Shown here one piece after another: positions 8,698-15,910 of a DNA stretch of 64,000 nt. The notes under the pieces were generated by a model. The model made no database searches. It was not told the DNA's origin and worked only from the letters and a program-made list of their open reading frames with translations. The translations under genes were made by a program, and so were the position numbers. The DNA lies in NCBI RefSeq assembly GCF_004341625.1, contig NZ_SLZG01000010.1, positions 62,001-126,000 on the forward strand, given 5' to 3'. Numbering within the stretch: position 1 is the stretch's first letter; the number at the start of each line of letters is the position of its first letter. The DNA is from Rhizobium sp. BK376. Lineage in GTDB: Bacteria; Pseudomonadota; Alphaproteobacteria; Rhizobiales; Rhizobiaceae.

Positions 8698-8880
8698 GAC
8701 GCGACCGGTGTCCGGAAACAGGCGTTGGAAGGCCATATTCATGCTCAAGGACGGCAGTCGCCAAGAGCTGCAGACTCCTGAAACGTAACTGTCGAGCTTC
8801 CCGATTCCCGCATAGCGCATGGCTGCCTTGCAAACAAATGCCTACAACGTGAGCAAAAGTCCTGTATGTTCATAGTCATC
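8698..8880. other. Intergenic leader before the small RNA
   Basis: This stretch separates the GntR gene from the first hairpin of the small RNA. I see no open frame with a ribosome site. It must hold the small RNA promoter. TATGTT at 8865-8870 is a possible -10 box, but no convincing CTTGAC -35 element lies at the right distance, so the transcription start is not fixed. Confidence 0.4.
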
Positions 8881-9034
8881 GAAGCGATGCACCTCCTCCC
8901 GCATCCCTTCGAATTGCAAACGTCCTACTCCTCCTCCCAGGGGCGTTTGCGGGAACAGCAACACTCCTCCTCCCAGTTGCTGTTCGGTTTTTCAGGAAAA
9001 GCCTGCCGCACCTCCTCCCGCGGCAGGCTTTTTC
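8881..9034 (+). ncRNA. Alpha-r14 (NfeR1-like) trans-acting small RNA with anti-Shine-Dalgarno loops
   Basis: Four consecutive hairpins each expose CCTCCTCCC, complementary to a ribosome binding site. Hairpin 1 pairs 8881-8890 with 8901-8910 around ACCTCCTCCC, with one mismatch. Hairpin 2 pairs 8916-8922 with 8944-8950. Hairpin 3 has a perfect 10-bp stem (8953-8962 with 8976-8985). Hairpin 4 pairs 9001-9009 with 9020-9028, preceded by AAAA and followed by TTTTT, so it doubles as the intrinsic terminator. This is the architecture of the alphaproteobacterial alpha-r14/NfeR1 and cuckoo RNA families, which repress many mRNAs by masking the SD. The 3' end is clear. The 5' end is uncertain: a start near 8911 would leave three hairpins and about 123 nt. 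Confidence 0.85.
9001..9034 (+). terminator. Intrinsic terminator of the small RNA
   Basis: The stem GCCTGCCGC / GCGGCAGGC (9 bp, extended by AAAA-TTTT) encloses the loop ACCTCCTCCC and is followed by TTTTT at 9029-9033. It is the last hairpin of the small RNA. Confidence 0.85.
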
Positions 9035-9168
9035 GTTTGCGCAGTGCTCTGCGAGCTGAGCAGTGGCAGAACGAAGCGCGCGACCAGCAAGTTTTCAATT
9101 CAGTGGATGCGTTTCTGTCTCAAGGATGGAATAAAGGCACGCGCCTGAAACCATAACCGGAGACTTTT

Positions 9169-9402
9169 ATGACAAAAACGCCCCGACGTCCTACCAACCC
9201 GCTCGATGCCGCCGAGGCGCTTTTCAAGCAGCAGAAGAAGGTTTCTGCCCCGGCTATCGAGCGCCCCGCGCTGCCGAACACCAAGGAGCTCGTATCCCTA
9301 AGGATCGACAGCGACATACTCGCCTATTTTCAGGAAGATGGTCCAGGCTGGCAGGACCGGATCAACGACACCCTTAGGCTCGCCATGAAAGACAAGGGCT
9401 AA
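9169..9402 (+). CDS. BrnA-like antitoxin (DUF4415 type), orphan
   Basis: A 77-residue protein ending in ELVSLRIDSDILAYFQEDG...WQDRINDTLRLAM, the ribbon-helix-helix pattern of the BrnA antitoxin family (VSLRID.DVL..F...GPG.Q.RIN..LR). The first 45 residues are basic and probably disordered. GGAG lies 10 bases before the ATG. BrnA normally follows a small BrnT toxin gene, but upstream here is the small RNA and downstream a convergent permease, so the antitoxin has no visible partner. It may be a solitary DNA-binding regulator or the remnant of a pair. The family call is good; the role is unknown. Confidence 0.7.
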   Translation: MTKTPRRPTNPLDAAEALFKQQKKVSAPAIERPALPNTKELVSLRIDSDILAYFQEDGPGWQDRINDTLRLAMKDKG

Positions 9403-9429
9403 GCTACTGATCTTGCGAAGACTTGTGGC

Positions 9430-10305
9430 TTAGTCTTGCCGCGGATCGAGCGCGTCGTTGAGGCCGTCGCCAAGAAGGTTGAAGCCCATGACCAGCAGGA
9501 TGATCGCAACGCCCGGCCAGATCGGCATCCACGGCGCCTGGGTAAGAAACTGCCGCGCCACGTCGAGCATCGTCCCCCAGGAGGGCGCCGGCGGACGCTG
9601 GCCAAGCCCCAGGAAGGCAAGGCTTGCCTCGGCCAATACGGCAGTCGCCATGGTGATGGTCGACTGCACGACGACAGGCGCAAGGATGTTCGGCAGAACG
9701 TAGACGGCCATGATCTTGGTGTTCGAAAGACCGAGAAGTCGGGCGGCGGCAATATAGTCCTCGGTCTTCACGGTCATGACCTGCCCACGCGTCAGGCGAA
9801 CGAAGATCGGCATTGCCGATATGCCGATCGCGATCATCGCATTCTGCAGGCTCGCCCCCAGGAACGCGGCAAAGGCGATCGCCAGCACCAGGAAGGGGCA
9901 TGAGAGCAGCGCATCGGTGCAGCGCGAAATCGCAACATCGACCCATCCCCCGAAATAGCCTGAGATGAGCCCGAGCGGTACGCCGATGACGATCGCAATC
10001 GCCACCGAGACGATACCGACCAGGAGCGATGCGCGTGCACCGAAAATCACGCGGGAGAGGATGTCGCGACCGAGGTCGTCGGTTCCGAACCAGTGCACCG
10101 CGGAAGGAGCTTGCCGGATCGCGAGCCAGTTGGAAGCGTTCGGATCGAAGGGAGCAATCATCGGCGCGAAGATGGCTACCAGGACGAAAAAGAGAACGAT
10201 GCCGCCGCCAATGATCGCACTTGGATGGCTGAGGCAACGTAGTAATGTCGACTTGCGATGGCCGGAAGCAGCGGGAGTGGCAAGGGTGGTTTCAGTCGAA
10301 CTCAT
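9430..10305 (-). CDS. Peptide ABC transporter permease, DppC/GsiD type
   Basis: A 291-residue inner-membrane permease. The first 20 residues are a soluble tail (MSSTETTLATPAASGHRKST), followed by about six membrane segments and the coupling loop EDYIAAARLLGLSNTKIMAVYVLPN. The ATG at 10305 overlaps the stop of the preceding DppB-type gene as ATGA; a longer frame to 10383 runs into that gene and is not used. Together with the upstream permease and binding protein it forms a dipeptide/oligopeptide-type importer. The ATPase is not in this operon and is most likely the fused protein at 15911-17533 on the other strand. Confidence 0.88.
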   Translation of the reverse strand: MSSTETTLATPAASGHRKSTLLRCLSHPSAIIGGGIVLFFVLVAIFAPMIAPFDPNASNWLAIRQAPSAVHWFGTDDLGRDILSRVIFGARASLLVGIVSVAIAIVIGVPLGLISGYFGGWVDVAISRCTDALLSCPFLVLAIAFAAFLGASLQNAMIAIGISAMPIFVRLTRGQVMTVKTEDYIAAARLLGLSNTKIMAVYVLPNILAPVVVQSTITMATAVLAEASLAFLGLGQRPPAPSWGTMLDVARQFLTQAPWMPIWPGVAIILLVMGFNLLGDGLNDALDPRQD

Positions 10306-11243
10306 CCGCGCAACCTCGGGCTCAGAATGACATAGGCGATATCGGCAAGCAGGTTCATCAACAGGAACATGGCGGCGGAGCAAAGGACAACTGCCTGGAC
10401 AACGGCATAGTCGCGACCGAAGACGCCATCGACCACCATCTTGCCGAAGCCGGGAATGCCAAACACCTGTTCGGTAAGGACAGCGCCGGAAAGCAGCTCG
10501 CCCAGCTGCAGCGTACTCATCGTCACAACAGGGATAAGGCCGTTCCGCAGCACGTGTCGGATCACGACGATGCGCTCCTTCAGACCCTTTGCTCGAGCGG
10601 TGCGGACATAATCTTGTCTCAGCGTCGTCAGCATTGAGCTGCGGGTATGGCGCATGACGATGGCGGACGCAGCGGTTCCCAGCACGAGTGCCGGCATCAG
10701 GATATAGCGCAGATTATCCAGCGGGGAATCGAAGAAGTTGACGTAGCCACCGGACGGCAGCCAGCCAAGCATCACGGCAAAAACCAGAATGAGCATGATT
10801 CCGAGCCAGAAGCTTGGAACGGAAAGACCTGCAAGACCGATGATGCTGACGCCATAGTCAATCGGCGTTCCCCGCTTCAGCGCAGCAATCACGCCAGCCG
10901 GTATGCCGATGACAACGGCGATGATCATCGCCAGGACCGAGAGCTCTATCGTGACCGGCAGCTTTTCGACGATCATTTCGCCGATCGATAGCTTGGTGCG
11001 GATCGACGTTCCGAAATCGCCCTGCAGGATGCCCCACAGCCAGTGTACGAACTGAATGTAGATGGGTTGATCCAGCATGTATTTGTGCCGCAGGAAGTCG
11101 ATGACGGCAGGGTCTCGCTCCTCACCCGCAAGCGCGATGGCGGGGTCGCCGGGAAGCAGCTTCAGCAGGCAGAACACCAGGATGGACACCAAAAGCAATG
11201 TCGGAATGGCGACCGCCAGACGGCGCAGAATATAAAGAAACAT
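10302..11243 (-). CDS. Peptide ABC transporter permease, DppB/GsiC type
   Basis: A 313-residue inner-membrane permease starting MFLYILRRLAVAIPTLLLVS, with the standard DppB opening through LKLLPGDPAIALAGEERDP and the coupling loop QDYVRTARAKGLKERIVVIRHVLRN near residue 200. It is the second gene of the leftward binding protein-DppB-DppC operon and is closely similar to the DppB of the second module at 45101. The substrate is not readable from the sequence; a gamma-glutamyl peptide is inferred from the linked transferase gene. Confidence 0.9.
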   Translation of the reverse strand: MFLYILRRLAVAIPTLLLVSILVFCLLKLLPGDPAIALAGEERDPAVIDFLRHKYMLDQPIYIQFVHWLWGILQGDFGTSIRTKLSIGEMIVEKLPVTIELSVLAMIIAVVIGIPAGVIAALKRGTPIDYGVSIIGLAGLSVPSFWLGIMLILVFAVMLGWLPSGGYVNFFDSPLDNLRYILMPALVLGTAASAIVMRHTRSSMLTTLRQDYVRTARAKGLKERIVVIRHVLRNGLIPVVTMSTLQLGELLSGAVLTEQVFGIPGFGKMVVDGVFGRDYAVVQAVVLCSAAMFLLMNLLADIAYVILSPRLRG

Positions 11244-11303
11244 GGTCTTCTCTCGAAAGCGGACAGCGCGGCCGTTTCCGCGCTGTCCCTCGCAGATCAG
11301 CGC

Positions 11304-12812
11304 TTACTTGGCAGGCTTTACGCCCGTCAGACGCAGCAGGCCATCCGGATAGATCGTGATGCCCGAGACCTCTGCACGCGAGGCATAGAACCAGTTCGGG
11401 TGATAGAGTGGGATCGACGACAGATCGTTGAGATAGATATTGGTCGCCTTTTCATAGAGCTGCTTGCGTGTCGCATCGTCAGAGGCCTGGCGAGCGGCGA
11501 CCAGCGTCTTATCCATCTCGGGATTCTTGTACTTGTTGACGTTCTGGCTGCCGTCGGACCCGAAGAACGCATAGAGTGTCGGATCGGGATCGGCGCGACC
11601 GCTCCAGTTGCCGATATAGGCCTGGAAATCGCCGGCGAGATAGCGCTGGATGGCCGAGGTGGTCTCAAGCGGCAGCAGGTCGACCTGGAATCCGGCTTCG
11701 CTTGCCAGCGACTGGATAATCTGAGCCACACGACCGTCGGTCAACGAATTCTCGAAGGTGATCTCGATCTTCGGTGCCGGACCGCCGACTTCGGCGATCA
11801 ATGCCTTCGCCTTGTCGATATCACGGGCAGGGATCGGATGCGACTTGCTATAGAAGGCGCTTGACGGCGGGATCATCTGGTTGTCGGGGATGAACTCACC
11901 GTTGAAGGCGACCTGATTGATCACATTCCGGTCAAGCGACAGCTCCAGCGCCTTGCGCAGACGCGGATCGGTTCCGATCGGCGTCTTGGCCTTGTCGCCG
12001 TTGCCGACGTTGATCATCAGATGCGAAACAGCAAGGCCGGGGGAAGAATGCAGCGCGAGCTTGTTGTCGGAGCGGACGGTCGCGAGATCGGTCGGCGCAA
12101 TGCGCTCGGCGACATCGAGATCGCCGGCCTGCACACGCGACAGGCGCACGGTGGAATCCGGAATGATGAGGTACTGGACCTGGTCATAGCCGATCTGGGC
12201 GGCATTCCAGTATCCCGGATACTTGTCGAGAGTGATGGAGTCGCGCGCCTTGCGGTCCTTCAGCTGGTAGGGACCGGAGCAGACCGGATTTGTCGAGAAT
12301 TCGCCGCCCTTTTGAACAGCCGTCGGCGATACCATCATGCCGGCGCGATCGCTGAGCACGGAAAGCAATGGAGAGAACGGTCCCTTCAGGTGGAAGGTGA
12401 CATGCGTCGGATCCACAACCTCGACGCTATCGACCGGAGCGAGTTCGGCCTTGCGGTTCGACTCCTTCATGGTCTTCATGCGTTCGATGTTGAACTTGAC
12501 CGCCGCGGCATCGAAAGGCGTGCCATCCTGGAAGGTCACGCCGCTGCGCAGCGTAAACGTCACATCAGTACCCTTGTCGTTCCAGGTCCAGGCGGTCGCG
12601 AGCTGCGGCACGATGTTGAGCTTGGCATCGATATCGACGAGCTTGTCGCACATCGCGGCAAAAACGATACGCGCGGTGTAGGTGCCGCTGGTCGCCGGAT
12701 CCAATGCGTCCGGATCGTCCTGCAGCCCGACTTTCAGCGTCGCTGCATTTGCAGAACCAATTCCCATGGCGATGGCGGCCGCCACCGTAAAGGCCTTTAT
12801 AGAAGTTCCCAT
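11304..12812 (-). CDS. Peptide ABC transporter substrate-binding protein (SBP_bac_5)
   Basis: A 502-residue periplasmic binding protein. The signal peptide is MGTSIKAFTVAAAIAMGIGS... ending in ANA-ATL. The mature protein opens KVGLQDDPDALDPATSGTY and contains FAAMCDKLVDID and RKALELSLDRNVINQVAFNG, the OppA/DppA/NikA pattern. A TCCT run just upstream of the cat at 12812 (AGGA on the coding strand) is the ribosome site. It is the first gene of the operon and divergent from the ROK regulator. Two paralogues with the same landmarks lie at 40993 and 43534, so this transporter type has been duplicated within the window. Confidence 0.9.
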   Translation of the reverse strand: MGTSIKAFTVAAAIAMGIGSANAATLKVGLQDDPDALDPATSGTYTARIVFAAMCDKLVDIDAKLNIVPQLATAWTWNDKGTDVTFTLRSGVTFQDGTPFDAAAVKFNIERMKTMKESNRKAELAPVDSVEVVDPTHVTFHLKGPFSPLLSVLSDRAGMMVSPTAVQKGGEFSTNPVCSGPYQLKDRKARDSITLDKYPGYWNAAQIGYDQVQYLIIPDSTVRLSRVQAGDLDVAERIAPTDLATVRSDNKLALHSSPGLAVSHLMINVGNGDKAKTPIGTDPRLRKALELSLDRNVINQVAFNGEFIPDNQMIPPSSAFYSKSHPIPARDIDKAKALIAEVGGPAPKIEITFENSLTDGRVAQIIQSLASEAGFQVDLLPLETTSAIQRYLAGDFQAYIGNWSGRADPDPTLYAFFGSDGSQNVNKYKNPEMDKTLVAARQASDDATRKQLYEKATNIYLNDLSSIPLYHPNWFYASRAEVSGITIYPDGLLRLTGVKPAK

Positions 12813-12913
12813 AATTATCCTCCTGTGGCGAGCCTCGAGGGCATCCCGGCTCCCCTGCTGAGCTTTTTGTACCGACCCAAGTCATGCATGATTTTCACCC
12901 ATTGTAAAGCAGC

Positions 12914-12960
12914 CTGACTAAATATTAGCTAAAAGATTAGGCGGCGTCTAAAAACTAGTC
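12914..12960. promoter_or_regulatory. Candidate ROK-repressor sites near the binding-protein promoter
   Basis: CTGACTAAATATTAG at 12914-12928 contains the inverted repeat CTAA-ATA-TTAG. A related AT-rich element, GTCTAAAAACTAGTC, lies at 12946-12960. CTGACTAAA recurs at 13018-13026 in front of the ROK gene. NagC/XylR-type ROK proteins bind AT-rich sites of this kind. Binding is inferred. Confidence 0.4.
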
Positions 12961-12978
12961 AAAACGATTAAAATTGCG

Positions 12979-13028
12979 CTTGACCGTCGACTTCATTGCG
13001 ATAATTTGTTCTCGAAACTGACTAAAAA
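12979..13028 (+). promoter_or_regulatory. Probable sigma-70 promoter and operator of the ROK gene
   Basis: CTTGAC at 12979-12984 and TAATTT at 13002-13007 are 17 bases apart, a good fit to rhizobial sigma-70 promoters. The repeat CTGACTAAAAA at 13018-13028 would sit just after the transcription start, as expected for autorepression. The ROK ATG follows at 13038. Confidence 0.5.
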
Positions 13029-13037
13029 ATTTGGATC

Positions 13038-14240
13038 ATGACAGATATTTCAAATTCCGCGCCCCTGACCCGGCAGATCACATCTCGAACCGTCTTGCGG
13101 GCCGTTTTCGAGAACGCCCCTATTTCCCGCGCAGAGTTGGCCCGGCTGACCGGCCTTTCGAAACAAAGCATGTCGGAGATCGTCCGTGATCTAGAGGATG
13201 ATGGCTGGCTGCGCGTGACCGGCCGTACACAGGGAACGATCGGTCGAAGCGCCATCACCTACGAGCCTGAACCGCGGAAAGCTTTTGTTTTTGGCGTCGA
13301 TGTCGGCGGAACGAAGGTCCATGCCGCGCTGGCCGATCTCAGCGGCACGATCGTCGGCGAAATCGTCGAGCCGACGGATGGACGCGGTGGCGAGCGCATT
13401 ATCGAGCAAGTGGCCCGCATCAGCGATGCGCTCATCGACAAGACGGGTGTGGCACAGAAGAGCGTGAAAGTGGGAGCCATCGGCATTCCGGGTGCCGTGC
13501 ATCCGAGAAACCGTCACCTGACAATGGTGCCGAATATCGCCGGCCTGACGGATCTCGATTTTGAAGCAGCGCTGAAGAAGCGGCTCGGCTATGAAATCCT
13601 GATCGAGAACGACGTCAATATGGCCGCCAAGGGCGAGCAATGGCTTGGAAACGGCCGCAACATCGACAATTTCGTGTTTGTCGCGCTCGGCACGGGCATC
13701 GGCATGGGCATCGTCAACGAGGGCCGCATCATCCGCGGGGCCAGGGGTGCGGCCGGCGAAATTTCCACCCTTCCTATCGGGGCCGACCCGTTCGACTCGC
13801 GGACTTTCACGGCCGGCGCACTGGAATCATCCATCGGCAGTATCGCCATTCGCGGACGCTATGAAGCCATGGGCGGCGCGCCGGGCCTCACCGTTCGCGA
13901 GCTTTTCGAGCGCAAGGACGATCCCCTCGCGGCAACAGTGATCGACGAAGTCGCGCGGGTGGTGGCGACCGCGCTGGTTGCCATCTCTGCCATCGTCGAC
14001 CCTGAAATGGTGATCTTCGGCGGCAGCGTCGGAGCGCGGCCCGAACTTGTCGAGCGGATCACCTTCCATCTCGCACGCTGTGTACCCGTGCCGCTCTCCT
14101 GCACCATCAGTCCGCTTGGAAGCCAGGCAGGGCTCTTCGGCGCCATTGCCATTGCCATGGAGAGATTGCGCGAGACATTGTTCGAAATTCCGGGGCGCAC
14201 TGAACTTGCGGTCGCTTCCATGATGGAAAAAACGGCTTAG
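13038..14240 (+). CDS. ROK-family transcriptional regulator
   Basis: A 400-residue repressor of the NagC/XylR type. Residues about 15-60 form a winged helix-turn-helix (RTVLRAVFENAPISRAELARLTGLSKQSMSEIVRDL, in part). A ROK sugar-kinase-like domain starts at VFGVDVGGTKVHAAL (84) and has the catalytic-type motif LIENDVNMAAKGE. The zinc-binding CxCGxxGCxE motif usual in this family is absent: the stretch after GAAGEIS has no cysteine. It is divergent from the peptide-uptake operon and lies ahead of the gamma-glutamyltransferase and ATPase genes, so it probably controls both arms. The ligand is unknown. Confidence 0.85.
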   Translation: MTDISNSAPLTRQITSRTVLRAVFENAPISRAELARLTGLSKQSMSEIVRDLEDDGWLRVTGRTQGTIGRSAITYEPEPRKAFVFGVDVGGTKVHAALADLSGTIVGEIVEPTDGRGGERIIEQVARISDALIDKTGVAQKSVKVGAIGIPGAVHPRNRHLTMVPNIAGLTDLDFEAALKKRLGYEILIENDVNMAAKGEQWLGNGRNIDNFVFVALGTGIGMGIVNEGRIIRGARGAAGEISTLPIGADPFDSRTFTAGALESSIGSIAIRGRYEAMGGAPGLTVRELFERKDDPLAATVIDEVARVVATALVAISAIVDPEMVIFGGSVGARPELVERITFHLARCVPVPLSCTISPLGSQAGLFGAIAIAMERLRETLFEIPGRTELAVASMMEKTA

Positions 14241-14320
14241 AACATAACTGGACGAATTGCATAATGAGCCGGCCGCGCCGGGAGCGCAGCCAGACGAAGC
14301 ATGAAGAGGATATTCGGAGT

Positions 14321-15907
14321 ATGCAGCGCGATTTCTTCAAGCCCGGCCGTTCGGTCGCTATTTCCGACCGAGGCATGGCCGCCACATCTCACCCGCAGGC
14401 GACGTTGGCAGCAGTCGATATCCTGCGCGCCGGCGGCAGTGCCGTGGATGCCGCGGTTGCGGCGGTTGCCCTGCAGGGCGTCATCGATCCGCATATGACA
14501 GGCATCGGCGGCGATTGCTTTGCGCTTTATTGCGCTGCCGGCGGCAAACCGGTGGCGCTCAACGGCTCCGGCCGCTCGCCGCAGAAGGCGACCCTGGATT
14601 ACTATCTTGAGAAAGGTTTCACTGCCATTCCGGACGATAGCCCGCACGCCGTGACCGTTCCAGGTGCTGTCGATGCCTGGTGCAAGCTGATCGGCACCTA
14701 TGGCCGCCTCGACATGGGCCGCGTCCTTGCACCGGCGATCGCAGCCGCTGAGGACGGCTACTGCATCACCCCGCGCGTTGAGCTGGACTGGGTACGCTAC
14801 AGCGATCGCGTCGCCAAATACCCGGCATCCGCTGCCTATTTCCTGCCGAACGGCCGCGCACCGCGCACCGGCGAGCGCATGACCAATCCTGCCCTTGCCG
14901 CGACGCTGAAGTCGATCGCCAGCCATGGCCGGGACGCTTTTTATCGCGGAGCCGTTGCGGAGGAAATTACAGCACTTCTCCGGTCGCTCGGGGGCCTGCA
15001 TGAAGAAAGCGATTTTTCGAGCTACAGCGCCTTCGAGACCAACCCGATCACCGCAAAATATCGCGGCCGCGATCTCCTCGAATGCCCGCCAAATGGCCAG
15101 GGCCTCGCCGCGCTCCTCATCACCCGCATCCTCGATGGCTTCGACCTGCGCGATCCCAAGCTGACCGAGGCTGATCGCATCCATCTTCTGGCGGAGGCGA
15201 CGAAGGCCGCCTATGCCAAGCGCGACCAGCTGATCGCCGATCCGCAGCACGTCACCTTCGACATCGGCGATTTGCTTTCGGACCGGTCGATCGATGCCAT
15301 GCGCCGGGAAATCAGCCTGGAGCGCGCCGCCGATGCATCCATTTGGGATGGTCCGACACATAAGGACACGGTCTATGTTTCGGTCGTCGATGGCGACGGC
15401 AATGCGATTTCCCTGATCAACTCGGTCTTCTTCGCATTCGGCAGCGGCATATACGCACCCCGCAGCGGCGTTCTGTTGCAGAACCGCGGTGCCGGTTTCG
15501 TCGTGAAGGAAGGCCATCCCAACGCGATCGGGCCGTCCAAGCTGCCGTTCCATACGATCATTCCGGCGATGCTGATGGAAGACGGGAAACCGCGCATGAG
15601 CTTCGGCGTCATGGGCGGGCAATATCAGGCCGTCGGTCACGCGCATATGCTGAGCCAGATACTCGACCGCGACCTCGACCCGCAGCAGGCAAGCGACCAG
15701 CCCCGCAGCTTCTGCTTCGGAGGCAAGCTGGCGCTCGAGCCAACCATATCGGAAGACGTGCGCCAGGATCTTGAGCGCCGCGGTCATGTAACCGAATGGG
15801 CGGATGAGCCGCTCGGCGGCTGCCAGGCCATCATGATCGATCACGAACGCGGTGTGCTGCTTGGCGCTTCCGATCACCGCAAAGACGGCGTCGCCCTGGG
15901 ATATTGA
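14321..15907 (+). CDS. ggt: Gamma-glutamyltransferase, leaderless
   Basis: A 528-residue Ntn-hydrolase of the GGT family that cleaves or transfers gamma-glutamyl groups, for example from glutathione. N-terminal landmarks are GMAATSHPQATLAAVDILRAGG and TGIGGDCFALYC. The autoprocessing region reads HKDTVYVSVVDGDGNA, where the threonine after KD should become the nucleophile of the small subunit. I chose ATG 14321, giving the family start MQRDFFKPGRSV; the frame stays open to ATG 14264 without a ribosome site. No signal peptide is present, so unlike E. coli Ggt it should act in the cytoplasm, presumably on peptides brought in by the linked ABC transporter. Confidence 0.88.
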   Translation: MQRDFFKPGRSVAISDRGMAATSHPQATLAAVDILRAGGSAVDAAVAAVALQGVIDPHMTGIGGDCFALYCAAGGKPVALNGSGRSPQKATLDYYLEKGFTAIPDDSPHAVTVPGAVDAWCKLIGTYGRLDMGRVLAPAIAAAEDGYCITPRVELDWVRYSDRVAKYPASAAYFLPNGRAPRTGERMTNPALAATLKSIASHGRDAFYRGAVAEEITALLRSLGGLHEESDFSSYSAFETNPITAKYRGRDLLECPPNGQGLAALLITRILDGFDLRDPKLTEADRIHLLAEATKAAYAKRDQLIADPQHVTFDIGDLLSDRSIDAMRREISLERAADASIWDGPTHKDTVYVSVVDGDGNAISLINSVFFAFGSGIYAPRSGVLLQNRGAGFVVKEGHPNAIGPSKLPFHTIIPAMLMEDGKPRMSFGVMGGQYQAVGHAHMLSQILDRDLDPQQASDQPRSFCFGGKLALEPTISEDVRQDLERRGHVTEWADEPLGGCQAIMIDHERGVLLGASDHRKDGVALGY

Positions 15908-15910
15908 GGA

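Noticed and set aside
8866..9156. 96-codon + strand frame with repeated Ser-Ser-Ser-Gln
   Set aside because: The repeated residues come from the CTCCTCCC loops of the small RNA hairpins; the frame runs through the terminator and has no ribosome site.
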